Below, piece by piece: positions 11,401 to 22,445 of a stretch of 64,000 bases of DNA (position 1 is the stretch's first letter; each line of letters opens with the position of its first letter). Origin of the DNA: Channallabes apus (Eukaryota > Chordata > Actinopteri > Siluriformes > Clariidae); assembly GCA_030522415.1 (NCBI GenBank), contig CM060107.1, forward strand, positions 21,860,071 to 21,924,070. The letters run 5' to 3'. The notes below the pieces were generated by a model. The model worked only from the letters and a program-made list of their open reading frames with translations. It did not search any database and was not told the origin of the DNA. The translations under genes and the position numbers were made by a program.

Positions 11401-11868
11401 AGACAGGACCAAATTTCCAGACCAATCAACGTGAGGGCCATGTTGTACCAACCAGGGGTGCCCCAAAACTATAGGAGCACTAGGAGAATCTAGAAGGTAC
11501 AACGTGGTCTCCTCACGGTGATTGCCTGAGACCACTAGGCTAACCTTGGGGGTCTGGTGAGAGACTGTAGTAATTAAGGTCCCATTTAGGGACCGGGCAG
11601 GGATAGGTTCAGGTAAGGGGATAGCCGGAATACCCAAACGTGCAGCAATCGAGCTGTCCATAAAATTACCCTCTGCCCCTGAATCTACCAAGGCCGAGCA
11701 CGACTGTGAAGTCTCCCCATACTGAACTAAAACAGATAAAAGTGTGCGAGAGGCGGGGGATTGTGAAAAAGGAATAGCGCTCACCAGGATCCCCCGCTTC
11801 ACTGGTGAGCCTTGGCTTTTGCTGGGCAGGCTGCGGCAAAGTGGCCTGGCTTGCCACAATAGAGGCAC
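8482..11868 (-). CDS. pol: Gypsy pol polyprotein (PR-RT-RH-IN-chromodomain)
   Basis: An uninterrupted 1128-residue frame. Domains in order: aspartic protease ([12 protein letters not shown], roughly residue 60); reverse transcriptase (catalytic box YLDDILIFS, roughly 380); RNase H ([14 protein letters not shown], roughly 530); integrase with an N-terminal His/Cys zinc finger (CHPGVRRS, then CSVCAQNK) and a DDE core ([32 protein letters not shown]); and a C-terminal chromodomain ([17 protein letters not shown]). The chromodomain is thought to steer integration to particular chromatin. Pol overlaps the 3' end of gag by about 70 nt in a different frame from the zinc-knuckle part, so expression by frameshifting is likely. 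All catalytic motifs look intact. Confidence 0.95.
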   Translation of the reverse strand: MPLLWQARPLCRSLPSKSQGSPVKRGILVSAIPFSQSPASRTLLSVLVQYGETSQSCSALVDSGAEGNFMDSSIAARLGIPAIPLPEPIPARSLNGTLITTVSHQTPKVSLVVSGNHREETTLYLLDSPSAPIVLGHPWLVQHGPHVDWSGNLVLSWSQNCLASCLGPAPFSGSVCPVLQVEVADLSGVPAEYHDLRLMFSKSRAMSLPPHRPYDCAIELLPGTSPPKGHLYSLSGPEREAMDTYINESLKAGLIRPSSSPAGAGFFFVKKRDGSLRPCIDYRGLNDITIKNRYPLPLMSSAFELLQGAKVFTKLDLRNAYHLIRIREGDEWKTAFNTPTGHFEYRVLPFGLTNAPAVFQALVNDVLRDMVNQFVFVYLDDILIFSPSLQVHTQHVRQVLQRLLENQLFVKAEKCVFHARSVSFLGFVISAGEIRADPAKIRAVAEWPTPDSRKALQRFLGFANFYRRFIRNFSQMAAPLTALTSPKVPFKWSNEAQEAFDKLKSRFVSAPVLSTPDPEQQFIVEVDASDVGVGAVLSQRSLQDGKVHPCAFFSHRLNPTERNYDIGNRELLAVKLALGEWRHWLEGAVQPFMVWTDHKNLEYVNSARRLNSRQARWSLFFSRFNFTLSYRPGSKNTKPDSLSRLFETPEKEASIDTILPKGVVVARLSWDVEREVQEALHKCRVPRGVPAGKLYVPLRLRSKVIQWCHSSRLVCHPGVRRSLASIRQRFWWPSMTKDVRQFVAACSVCAQNKSSPSPPVGLLRPLPIPARPWSHLALDFVTGLPESRGNTVILTVVDRFSTAAHFIPLPKLPSSKETAQVVVDQVFWIHGLPVDVVSDRGPQFVSRFWKEFCRQIGASTSLSSGFHPQTNGQSERANQDLERALRCLASHNPTSWCQQLSWVEYAHNTLPVSATGMSPFQCSVGYQPPLFPSQEPEAAVPSALAFVQRCRRTWRKAKEVLARTSRRTKAAADRHRTPAPNYVCGQRVWLSTKDLPLRVASRKLAPKFVGPYQITKVLNPVAIRLKLPSTLGRVHPVFHVSRVKPVYSSPLAPSAPTPPPPRLVDGSPVYTVRRLLDVRRRGRGFQYLVDWKGYGPEERSWIPARDVLDRALVEDLRRRRGEPLPGGA

Positions 11869-12726
11869 AGGCCTTTGATCAGACGTAGCTGTTTCTCTTG
11901 GAGTGTTAGATGGAGGCGTCCCAGCTGCATGGGTTCAGGTTCTGACAGGTCAAGGGTCGGCAAGGGAGAGTTAGAACCCTCCACCCTGCTAGAGGAACGG
12001 GCCATCCGGCGCTGGTGCCGACGACAGAGACGAGCCTCGACGCGGAGTGCCAGGTCGATGAGGTCTTCAAGGTCGCGGGGCAGGTCATGGGTGGCCAGTT
12101 CATCCTGGATCTCCTCCTCGAGGCCTGCCCGGAACATGGCCCAACAGGCTGCCTCATTCCAGTCACAGGTGGCCGCTAAGGTCTTGAACTGAATGGCAAA
12201 CTCTAACTGAGCGACCTGCCTGACGGAGCCGTGCGAGCTTGTCCGCTGCCTCCTGTCCTCTGACAGACCGGTCAAAAAGCCTCAACATCTCCTGTCGAAG
12301 CTCGTTAAATGAGTCACAACATGGGGCTCTGGACTCCCAGACAGAAGTACCCCATTCACGAGCTTTGCCCGTAAGAAGAGTCAGGACGAAGGCCACCCTT
12401 GTCTCCTCTGCCGCGAACGTGCGTGGCTGGAGGGCAAACACTACAGAGCATTGTGTCAGGAAGGCACGGCAGGAGTTAGGGTCCCCGTCATAGGGAGGTG
12501 GGTTGTTGCAGCGGGGTTCTTGATCGTGACGTGCGGCAAGGTGGGCAGAACCTGCTTGAGCGCCTTCCTGCTGGAGCTCCTGGATGCGCGCAGTGAGGTC
12601 TGCCACTTGGTTAGTGAGGAACTCGACCTCTCTCGTGGTGCTGGTCAACCGGCTCTCATGCTGGCCTAGGAGCACCCCCTGGTGGGCTACTGCCGATCTG
12701 ATGGGGTCTGGACCTGCTGCGTCCAT
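11799..12726 (-). pseudogene. gag: Gypsy gag, broken by one frameshift
   Basis: The capsid/nucleocapsid precursor starts at ATG 12724-12726, only 17 nt from the 5' LTR. The first frame (to about 12200) covers the capsid N-terminal region (NNPPPYDGDPNSCRAFLTQ; LFDRSVRGQEAADKLARLRQ). Homology then continues in another frame (FAIQFKTLAATCDWNEAA, ELATHDLPRDLEDLIDLAL) to a CCHC zinc knuckle ([15 protein letters not shown]) ending at 11799. The switch lies around 12200-12215. This lesion alone would stop this copy from making full Gag. Confidence 0.85.
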
Positions 12727-12730
12727 GATG

Positions 12731-12741
12731 GTCAGATCGTT
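12731..12741 (-). promoter_or_regulatory. Putative self-priming primer-binding site
   Basis: In element sense, AACGATCTGAC lies one base after the 5' LTR. It does not begin TGG as a tRNA-primed site would. It is an exact complement of the 11 nt at 13277-13267 in the 5' LTR, as in Tf1-type self-priming. Confidence 0.6.
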
Positions 12742-12742
12742 C

Positions 12743-13521
12743 TGTCAGGGAATCAGAACGGACACAAGTGCAGGTCTCCTTCAAAATTTTATTTATTGCA
12801 GAGATGCCTTGGGTCAGACAGAATAAACAAACAAAAATAAAAAAATTTAAAAAACTAAAATCAGTAACAAGCTGCGCTGTCCTTTTAAATCGAAACCTTT
12901 GAGCGCCAACGTTCCCCAAAAAAAAGGAAAAAAACAGAAACCACTCCGAAGAGGAAAAAAAGGCCTTGACCAGGAGACGAGGCTGTAGTAGCAGGGGGCG
13001 ATATGGCTGAAATGCGCTGAATTGCACGGCCGCGAAGAAGAGCAAGAGCCGGCTGGCTTCGGGACGGGAAACTGCAGTGCAAACTAACAAAAGAAAAACA
13101 GGACCCAGCCTGGATGCAAAAGGACAAAAGAAAACCACTGGAGAGAGGGGGGAAAAAGGGTGAAAAAACAACACAGAAGAATACCAGCTTGGAGCCAAAA
13201 TAAACTACACATACAGGACCAGACAGGACAAGAAACTCGCAGGCGAAATGGCTAGCGACATGAGACAACGATCTGACACAGGACAGCGGACGAGAGGGAA
13301 ATAAATAGGGCGATTGATTACAACGAAAGCAAGGGGAACAGGTGAGTGAAATCATGTTGATAGAGTGATAAAGAGGAAGTGGGAGGGATGGTGGTGATGT
13401 CACAGACACATGAAGGATCAAAACAAACGCCATGTGCTTGAATAGACATGTAAACACGGGGAGAGAGGAAGGGAGAGAAAAAAAAAAAGAAAATCTTAGT
13501 GATCAGACCAGGGTCTTGACA
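12743..13521 (-). repeat. 5' LTR of gypsy element
   Basis: Partner of 7660-8454. In element sense it begins TGTCAAGACC. A TATA-like box, TATTTAT, begins 30 nt before the segment complementary to the primer-binding site (13277-13267). That would give U3 of about 244 nt and R-U5 of about 535 nt if the transcript starts there. Confidence 0.9.
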
Positions 13522-13526
13522 CAAAC

Positions 13527-14120
13527 ATTATTAGTAACTTACTGATAATTGGCTTAATACAGGTCTTAAAACACTGAGCTTTGTGAGTACAGGTAGGAAT
13601 ATATAATGATATAGTTTAAATATGATGACAGGCAAATGAAAATGTCAACTAGAATAATAAAATTTGCAATAGTGCGTAAACTGTTTAGCATGAAAAATTT
13701 TATGATTAGAGATACTATGGTGAACAATGCAGAAATGTAACATGTGAAATTCCTAAAATAATATCAATACCTTTGAGCATTTGTATCCTGACTAAGATTT
13801 TTAAAAAAAGGTCAATGGAAACATAAATTTAAAACTGAAAAACTATGAAAATAAAGAAACTTCTACCCACTTTCTACCAACACTTCCATAATCTGGTTAT
13901 GTTATGTTATTACTCATGGCATAAATGGGCTTCAAGGTCGTATTTATACACAAAACTGGTTAAAGGCCACTACAAACAGCAAAAAACTAATTTCATGCAT
14001 TCAGACATCTTCAATAAGCATGTTATGCTCAGAGTCGTGGTGGATCCAAAGTCTTTGCTGAGAAAAACAAGTACAAGATGGAAATACACTCTAGATGGGA
14101 TGCCAGTAAATTGTTGGGCA

Positions 14121-14165
<45 letters not shown>

Positions 14166-14420
14166 CGCACACACGCACGCACACACGCACACACACACGG
14201 GGGAAAATAAGTTTACCCAGTCAACCCATTCAAATGGCTTTTTGTGTTTGGAAGAAACAGGAAAACCTGGAAATAACCATGCAGATACACAGTGAACATG
14301 CATTCAGTAGAAACTTCACAAAGACAACAACCTGAACACATCTACCTGCTGCACCACCATGCAGCCATAATAGCAAATTACTTAGGATATTCAGCTTTTA
14401 CTCAATAACTTATGTCTTAC
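13527..14420. other. FN3 intron with (CA)n
   Basis: Sequence homologous to the intron at 6126-6988, with the gypsy element removed in that comparison, containing a (CA)n/(CG) tract at 14122-14199. I see no separate gene. Confidence 0.7.
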
Positions 14421-14681
14421 TTGTATAGGCAGATATGCAGCTGTCATTTCCTACTGTTTTATTATCTCCAGCAACTGCAAACACTGTGAATGTGTACTGC
14501 ACTCCAGGAGTCAGATCAGTTATGTTAATCATGGTGCTTTCAGCAGTTGTATTAATTATTGTACTGTTATTCTCAGATTGGATTGCATAATACGAGATTT
14601 CCCCCATTGACTGAGTCCAGGACAGGAATATAGAGGAGGTTGTAACATTAACTACTGTAAGATTGCTAACAGTGTCAGGCT
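14421..14681 (-). CDS. FN3 exon type A
   Basis: A 261-nt phase-1 exon with donor GTAAGA and acceptor CACAG. It reads LSWTQSMGEISYYAIQSENN and LTPGVQYTFTVFAVAG, intact. An 88-bp intron separates it from the B exon at 14770-15030, the same spacing as in the other units. Confidence 0.8.
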
Positions 14682-14769
14682 CTGTGAAGGCAAATGAAGT
14701 CCATTAACATTAACTTTGTTCAGAAATTCCTTTTGTCATCTAATGAGAAGACAATTCTCTAAAACATAC

Positions 14770-15030
14770 TTGTATAAGCTGAAAGAGCAATCACTGCTCC
14801 TTCTGTTATATTATCTGCGGCAACAGCAGATATGAGGAAGATGTAACTGACTCCAGGATTGAGATCAGTAATGTTAAAGGAAGTGTTTGAGGTTGTTGAA
14901 TTCAAAGTGATGTTGCCATTGCTCCACTGTACTTTAAAGAAACATATTTTTCCTATTGGTTCAGTCCAGTTCAGAAACACTGAGCTTGTTGTAATTTCAG
15001 TCACATTGAGGTCACGTGTAACATCAGGCT
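14770..15030 (-). CDS. FN3 exon type B
   Basis: A 261-nt phase-1 exon with donor GTATGT and acceptor CACAG. It reads VFLNWTEPIGKICFFKVQW and LNPGVSYIFLISAVAA. It is the most upstream B exon of the tandem array in transcript order. Confidence 0.8.
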
Positions 15031-15190
15031 CTGTGAGTACAGGTTAGAGTCCATTACAAACAACTAGTAACAAATTTCATGTATTCAGATATCTTCAAAA
15101 AGCATGTTATCATGTCCAGGGTCGTGGTGGATCCAAAGACTATGCTCTCTATGCACTCTACATGGCATGCCAGTAAACTGTATGGCACCA

Positions 15191-15191
15191 T

Positions 15192-15270
<79 letters not shown>
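15191..15270. repeat. (CA)n microsatellite
   Basis: A pure CA run in an FN3 intron. Confidence 0.95.
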
Positions 15271-15272
<2 letters not shown>

Positions 15273-15483
15273 TAAGATTAGCTAGTCAACCCACACAAAT
15301 GACTTTGGGAGGTTGGAAGAAAACAGAGAAACTTGGAAATAACCATGCAGAGAACATGCATACAGTAGAAACTCCACAAAGACAGCAAACTAAACATAGC
15401 TACTTGCTGCACCACCATGCAGCCATAACGGCAAATTACTTACAATATACAGCTTTTAATTTTTAACTTACAGTATGTCTTAC

Positions 15484-15513
15484 TTGTGTAGGCAGATATG
15501 CAGTTGTAATTTC
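15484..15513 (-). pseudogene. Stub of an FN3 type A exon
   Basis: Only the last 30 nt of an A exon, with its GTAAGA donor, remain. The sequence then jumps into what is intron sequence in the other copies (like the region around 15060-15110). A deletion between exon and intron removed the rest. Confidence 0.65.
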
Positions 15514-15628
15514 TAAAAACAGCAAATTTTTCATGCTTTCATCTTAATTAAGCAGTTATTCATGTTCAGGGTCGTGGTGGAAATGAAGCCTATGCTGAGA
15601 AACATGCGTACGTATGGGTAGGAAATAC

Positions 15629-15735
15629 AGTGAAACCTTAGATTGCGAGTAACTTGGTTTGCGAGCTTTTTGCAAGATGAACTAACTTTATTAAACAACC
15701 GAGGTCTTGATATACGAGTACTGTAGTATGTACTC
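15629..15735. mobile_element. Truncated pogo-like MITE
   Basis: Begins CAGTGAAACCTTAGATTGCG like the element at 2626-3252 and follows it for about 105 bp, then stops. The other end is missing. Confidence 0.6.
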
Positions 15736-15989
15736 CACAGTGGAGACCACAGTGTTATAAGAATACATTAACCTACATGAAACAAACATTTACTATTTGC
15801 TCACTAATTTGATACTTATAATATCTATTATAATATCAGGCTGTGTTAGAACAGATTCAACTACATCATAATAATATTTTCACCTCTTTCTTACCCTGCA
15901 AACATTCAGCTCAGAATAAATAAATTCTATAAAAAGTTCTCTAGAAATTAATGGAAATCCTATATAACCTTAGTACCTACAGTATGTTT

Positions 15990-16260
15990 AGGAAATCCTA
16001 CACTGTGTGTTTAAGTCAAACCGGGATGTGTGATGAAATGTCTCGTGAATGAAGATCTAAAACTGACAAACCCGAAAGAGAAGAGGTAATGAGTCTCTTA
16101 GCTGCAGTAAAATATTTGAATGGTGCAAACGTTTTAAAGAAGGTTGTATGTCCACTAATGTATGTCCTGGCTAAGGTAGGTTAGAGCCCACTGCAGTAAT
16201 TCCTACAAATATTCAAGAAGATAAACAATCTCCGGGAAAAAAGCATCCTGGTTTGATCAC
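15990..16260 (+). pseudogene. Mariner transposase relic, N-terminal part
   Basis: Around 16098-16170 a plus-strand frame reads SCSKIFEWCKRFKEG, which resembles the helix-turn-helix linker of mariner transposases (family style RVFEW.KRFKEGR). Stops follow. No inverted repeats were identified. Confidence 0.5.
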
Positions 16261-16411
16261 CAAAGGTATTTTGTTTTAGCAGGGCAATGCATGACCTCAT
16301 CCAGCCTACCACACCACTTGCACATTACAGGACCTCGGTTTTTTGAGATTTTGAGAATTTTAATTAGGTTCAGATAAAAACGACTGTTGCTATCAGCAGT
16401 ACAGGACTTAC

Positions 16412-16672
16412 TTGTGAATGTTGAGATTTGAGCCGGTGCTCCTGTAGTTTGATTATCTGCAGCAACTGCAGTAACACTGAATATGTAGTTCACTCCAGCA
16501 GTCAGACCAGTGACATTGTAAGACAGGTTTGAAAAGTTATTGGTGATATTCACACTGTCATCAGTCCAGTTTACTATAAACAAGGAGCTGTTCCCAGGTG
16601 GTGCATTCCAGGTTAGATATACAGATGATATTGTTTTGTAAGAGGCTGTGAAATTGGTGACAACACCCGGAT
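16412..16672 (-). CDS. FN3 exon type C
   Basis: A 261-nt phase-1 exon with donor GTAAGT and acceptor CACAG. It encodes one FN3 domain (VYLTWNAPPGNSSLFIVNW, LSYNVTGLTAGVNYIFSVTAVAA). It groups with the exons at 44.9-48.4 kb rather than with A or B. On the transcript, a (TG)n run of about 80 nt lies directly before the acceptor. About 28 kb of nested transposons separate it from the next C exon upstream. Confidence 0.8.
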
Positions 16673-16679
16673 CTGTGAA

Positions 16680-16760
<81 letters not shown>
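16680..16760. repeat. (CA)n beside an FN3 acceptor site
   Basis: A pure CA run. On the gene strand it is (TG)n, ending about 7 nt before the 3' splice site of the exon at 16412-16672. Confidence 0.95.
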
Positions 16761-16762
<2 letters not shown>

Positions 16763-17039
16763 GATATTATAGCTATAGCCTACATCAACATCCAACACTG
16801 AGTTATACAATCTGTCTATTCAATACTATAATATTTACTTGCATACTATAAGCTTTACTTTAACCAAATTTCTTTGTGCTCTTATTTTAAATGAAAGAAG
16901 CAGTGATGGAGCTAAATCCACAAATAATCCTCTTATGTTATCCTCTCAAAATGTGCAAAGCCTGGAATCTCTAAAGTTACTTATGGTTTGTAATAGTCAG
17001 GCATTCAGTGATTGTGCTTGCTTTGGCTTCATACAAAAT

Positions 17040-17440
17040 CACCTTATACTTTAACTCTGGCTTCCCAGGAACTCCTTTAACGATTCAAACATGTGGAAAT
17101 CTTTGGGAGCGAGATCAGGACTGTATGCTACTTCACCAGAAATTTCATCACAAGTCAAATTTTCCTAATGGTAAATCCCAAGTCTTTAGCCATGCAAAAT
17201 TTGCACTTTTCTTCTTTAATGAAGAGCTTCAGATGTTTATGCAACATAAACATCTTCCTAGCATTTTGGACATTTATTTTGAAAGATGGAATAACACTGT
17301 CAAGAATAACACCTGGAGGGTGCTTGCATCTGTTCTCAGACATTGTGGTCTCTTTCTTTTGTTGGCACCATTTTGCATATGTACTGTATGCAAGATGCCA
17401 TGAATTTATACAACGACAATGATCAGACGTTTTCAAGGAC
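17040..17440 (-). pseudogene. Mariner transposase relic, C-terminal part
   Basis: On the minus strand about 17120-17060 reads YSPDLAPKDFHMFESLKEFL, matching the conserved end of the mariner catalytic domain (SPDLAPSDFHLF style). It is degraded by stops and is opposite in strand to the relic at 15990-16260, so they are separate or rearranged copies. Confidence 0.6.
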
Positions 17441-19105
17441 ATTAGCTATAATTACGTGGAAAATACAGTGGTGTGAAAAACTATTTGCCCCCTTCCTGAT
17501 TTCTTATTCTTTTGCATGTTTGTCACACTTAAATGTTTCTGCTCATCAAAAACCGTTAACTATTAGTCAAAGATAATATAATTGAACACAAAATGCAGTT
17601 TTTAAATGAAAGTTTACGTTATTAAGGGAGAAAAAAAACTCCAAATCTACATGGCCCTGTGTGAAAAAGTGATTGCCCCCCTTGTTAAAAAATAACTTAA
17701 CTGTGGTTTATCACACCTGAGGTCAATTTCTGTAGTCACCCCCAGGCCTGATTACTGCCACACCTGTTTCAATCAAGAAATCACTTAACACTAGAAGCGC
17801 CGAGCAGCGGTCATCTGACCCCAAGGGGGAAAAAAAAACAAAAACTTCACACTCGATCAAAATCCAGGACCCTCCTTTCATGACTTTTCCTAGATCTGTG
17901 AGCTTAATCACCCAGCATGCTTAAATTTTTTAAATCGCACCTGTAAAAGCCAGTATAAAGCTATTTTGCTCTTATTTACGTGAAATCGCTGACAGCTGCT
18001 CGGAGGCGTGACGTTTCCTGCATTTTCCAACCTGCGATTCTCATTTCTCTCAGCAGATGGCGCAAGGGATCGCGCATACTATCTATGCGTCATTCAGTGT
18101 GTATATGTAACTATCTCAGGTTTCATTCATTCCATATATGCAGTTTATATATATCAATTATATCAAAATATAATCAATTGTATCAATTTCACGGAAGCAT
18201 ATGCTTCGCCATATGACAATTCGCCATTCATTCCCGCATTAATCAGTGATATTTTATAAGGAGATTTAGGGATTTAGCTCTACTTAAATTTCTGAAACTT
18301 CGGATGTTATTTTTTTTGGTTAGATTAGTTCTGAACTCGGTTCCGTGAAACTATCGCTAAAACAATGTACTGAGCCCTCCTGAGGATATAAAGCTTTATT
18401 ATTGTGTTTGAATAAATAATCAGAAAATAAACAGCAGATAATAAACTATGGTGTGTCATAACCGAAGCAAACACCACGATTATGCCTCGTTTCGTTCGAC
18501 GGGAACGTGGTTCACTTGGCCGCGGTGTATTATAAACCTGTGGAATGTTTCACTGTTTATGCTCACATAAGAGGAATAAAAGCGAGTGAAATGTGGAAAT
18601 GATGTGTGGCAACTCAATGAGAACTAAACCAAAGATTTCGGTAACTCCACTGAGTGTAACATCTGCATAGTGACACTGAACATCTTCACTTTTCCATTTA
18701 CCTCTGAAAAAAAAGCTGTATTTTGTTGTTTATATTTAGAGTTTTTAGAACAGTAGAAGAAGTACGCGCGCGCACGCACACACATAGACACACACACACA
18801 CACACAGACACACACACACACACAGACACACACACTCCCCTGAGCCCTCGGGAAACATCCAATCACCGTCGGTATACAAATGAGTCAAGACGCAGCCTAA
18901 CGTGGTGTCGTGTCGGATTTCAGCGGTCACGGAGTGGGAAGACTTTGAAGAAGCTGCAGTGACAGTAAACAGCTGAACAACTTCACTTTTCCGTTTACCT
19001 CTGAGGAAAAAAAGCTGTATTTTGTTTGTTTATATTTAGAGTTTTTAGAACAGTAGAAGAAGTACGCGCGCGCACGCACACACATAGACACACACACACA
19101 CACAG

Positions 19106-19139
<34 letters not shown>

Positions 19140-19602
19140 ACACACTCCCCTGAGCCCTCGGGAAACATCCAATCACCGTCGGTATACAAATGAGTCAAGA
19201 CGCAGCCTAACGTGGTGTCGTGTCGGATTTCAGTGGTCACGGAGTGGGAAGACTTTGAAGAAGCTGCAGTGACAGTAAACAGCTGAACAACTTCACTTTT
19301 CCGTTTACCTCTGAGGAAAAAAAGCTGTATTTTGTTTGTTTATATTTAGGATTTTTATAGTAGTAAGAGAGAGTTATAGTTTGGTCTGTACTGTAGTTCG
19401 CACCCTTGTAGAGAATAAATAAATGAATAACACCTTCATATCCCCTCTCAAGAGTGACATAGTCCATTGTTAGTTTTAATGATCTGGCTGAAACTAATTA
19501 TCACTACATAAGTACCCTAACACCATTGATCATGAGTTTCAGCTGAACCTAATTCTATACTTGTAACAGAAAATGTAGATGCAGATTCCAAATGTGTATT
19601 TA

Positions 19603-19605
19603 TAT

Positions 19606-19638
<33 letters not shown>
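19603..19638. repeat. (GATA)n
   Basis: A tetranucleotide run of about nine units, mirrored by the longer (ATCT)n at 22383-22444 in the other arm. Confidence 0.95.
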
Positions 19639-19755
19639 TAAGAGATAGTTATAGTTTGGTCTGTGTACTGTAGTTCGCACCCTTGTAGAGAATAAATAAA
19701 TGAATAACACCTTCATATACCCTCTCAAGAGAGTGCCATAGAGAGTGCGCACGCG

Positions 19756-19786
<31 letters not shown>

Positions 19787-22232
19787 CTCCCTTGAGCCCT
19801 GCGTCTGTCGGATTTCAGCGGTCACGGGGTGGAAAGACTTTGAAGCAGTTTATATATGAATCTAAGCTTGAACTTATCAGCATTGTAAATATATAATACT
19901 GTTCAAATAAAATCGCTATTACTTGACCCTGAAGTTTAGTTTAGCACACACAAAAAACTGAAAAGTCATTTCTGGTAAATCAACGGCATGTGTAGTTTAT
20001 TTACAGTAATTCATTAAAAATTTACAGTAATTTATTAAAAAAATAACACCATTCAAATGCTTACAATTCGTCTAGATTTCTAGCAGATGCCATACGTTTA
20101 GTTCCCTGAACATCTGCCGACTTGATTTTCATTTGCTTACGAACACAAGTTCCATTCAACATATAATGATGTCTGCATATGTTAATATATTCCTAAAATG
20201 TATATATTACAAGTTGATAAACTGATCTGCGGTAGCGGAAAAATCCGCTAAAAAAAAGGACAGGCTGCAGAGCACGCGCACACACACACACCTCCCTTGA
20301 GCCCTTCGTCAGTCGGATAGATAGATAGATAGATAGATGTGTGTGTGTGTATATAATCAAACACATAAATACAAAATACGTTTCAAATAAAATCGCTATT
20401 ACTTGACCCTGAAGTTTAGTTCAGCATAAACACACAAAAAAAAAAAAACAGAAAAGTCATTTCTGGTAAATCAACTGAATATGTAGTTTATTTACAGTAA
20501 TTCATTGTACAGTACACGGTAAACACGGGAAAGATTACAAAAAACAGTGTCTACTTTATAAACAGCTTGCATGCGTCGAGATGCTGAAATCCCTTTCATG
20601 TTGCCGCTCCATTTTGTGCTTCCAAGTGGAGAGATATTTGACCGATAGCCTAGAACAAAAGATCTATAGGTGTGATCACAACCCCCTCCGACCGACCGTG
20701 CCATCAATCACTGACCACCTCAGAAGTTCCCTCCAATGTATGGCTGCAATACTTGTTTTGCAAGTATTTTTAACACCATTCAAATGCTTACAATCCGTCT
20801 AGATTTCTAGCAGATGCCATACGTTTTGTTCCCTGAACATCTGCCGACTTGATTTTCATTTGCTTATGAACACAAGTTCCATTCAACATTGTGAATTTTG
20901 CCCATGATGCTTGCAAAATTTGACTATATTCATTTATAGGCTAAATGAATTGTAAGCCTTTGAATGGTGATAACAATACTTCCACTTGGAAGCAAAAAAA
21001 TGGAGCGGTGGAGACACTGTTTGTTTTTTCATTTTGTAATCTTTCCCGTGTTTACCGTGTACTGTACAATGTATATTAATTTTTTAATGAATTACTGTAA
21101 ATAAACTACATATGCAGTTGATTTACCAGAAATGACTTTTCAGTTTTTTTTTTGTGTGTTTGTGCTAAACTAAACTTCAGGGTCAAGTAATAGCGATTTT
21201 ATTTGAAAAGTATTATATATTTACAATGCTGATAAGTTCAAGCTTAGATTCATATAAACTGCTTCAAAGTCTTTCCACCCCGTGACCGCTGAAATCCGAC
21301 ACACGGTGCTTGGATATTTACCGAGGGCTCAAGGGAGGTGTGTCTGTGTGTGTGTGTGTGTGTGTGCGCGTGCGCTGCAGCCTGTCCTTTTTTTAGCGGA
21401 TTTTTCCGCTACCGCAGATCAGTTTATCAACTTGTAATATATACATTTTAGGAATATATTAACATGTGCAGACATCATTATATGTTGAATGGAACTTGTG
21501 TTCGTAAGCAAATGAAAATCAAGTCGGCAGATGTTCAGGGAACTAAACGTATGGCATCTGCTAGAAATCTAGACGAATTGTAAGCATTTGAATGGTGTTA
21601 AAAATACTTGCAAAACAAGCCATACATTGGAGGGAACTTCTGAGGTGGTCAGTGATTGATGGCATGGTCGGTCGGAGGGGGTTGTGATCACACCTATAGA
21701 TCTTTTGTTCTAGGCTATCGGTCAAATATCTCTCCACTTGGAAGCACAAAATGGAGCGGCAACATGAAAGGGATTTCAGCATCTCGACGCACATACTAAG
21801 CTGTTTATAAAGTAGACACTGTTTATGTCTACATTAACATATGCAGACATCATTATATGTTGAATGGAACTTGTGTTCGTAAGCAAATGAAAATCAAGTC
21901 GGCAGATGTTCAGGGAACTAAACGTATGGCATGTGCTAGAAATCTAGACGAATTGTAAGCATTTGAATGGTGTTATTTTTTTAATAAATTACTGTAAATT
22001 TTTAATGAATTACTGTAAATAAACTACACATGCCGTTGATTTACCAGAAATGACTTTTCAGTTTTTTGTGTGTGCTAAACTAAACTTCAGGGTCAAGTAA
22101 TAGCGATTTTATTTGAACAGTATTATATATTTACAATGCTGATAAGTTCAAGCTTAGATTCATATATAAACTGCTTCAAAGTCTTTCCACCCCGTGACCG
22201 CTGAAATCCGACAGACGCAGGGCTCAAGGGAG

Positions 22233-22267
<35 letters not shown>

Positions 22268-22382
22268 CGCGTGCGCACTCTCTATGGCACTCTCTTGAGA
22301 GGGTATATGAAGGTGTTATTCATTTATTTATTCTCTACAAGGGTGCGAACTACAGTACACAGACCAAACTATAACTCTCTCT

Positions 22383-22384
22383 TA

Positions 22385-22444
<60 letters not shown>
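22383..22444. repeat. (ATCT)n
   Basis: About 15 units of ATCT, the longer mirror of 19603-19638. Confidence 0.95.

Positions 22445-22445
<1 letters not shown>

Larger units (their letters stand above)
7655..13526 (-). mobile_element. Ty3/gypsy LTR retrotransposon, Tf1/sushi-type chromovirus
   Basis: A complete LTR element at 7660-13521, flanked by the 5-bp duplication CAAAC (7655-7659, 13522-13526). Read on the minus strand it has a 5' LTR (12743-13521), a primer-binding site next to it, gag, pol and a 3' LTR (7660-8454). The domain order protease, RT, RNase H, integrase, then a chromodomain at the C-terminus is diagnostic of gypsy chromoviruses; the Tf1/sushi group is the usual fish lineage. 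Gag has a frameshift. The two LTRs are about 97% alike by eye, with small indels, so the insertion is fairly young. It sits in an FN3 intron in the same orientation as the gene. Confidence 0.92.

Noticed and set aside
8871..11493. Several 60-104 residue frames on both strands inside pol
   Set aside because: Shadows of the 1128-residue pol frame.
17008..17442. A 131-residue plus-strand ORF as a real gene
   Set aside because: The minus strand of the same segment has clear mariner transposase similarity; the plus frame has none.
20581..20802. 73-residue frame that recurs at 21561-21794 and 61731-61958
   Set aside because: It is conserved only because it lies in the repeat family. It has no recognisable domain, and the copies begin or end differently.
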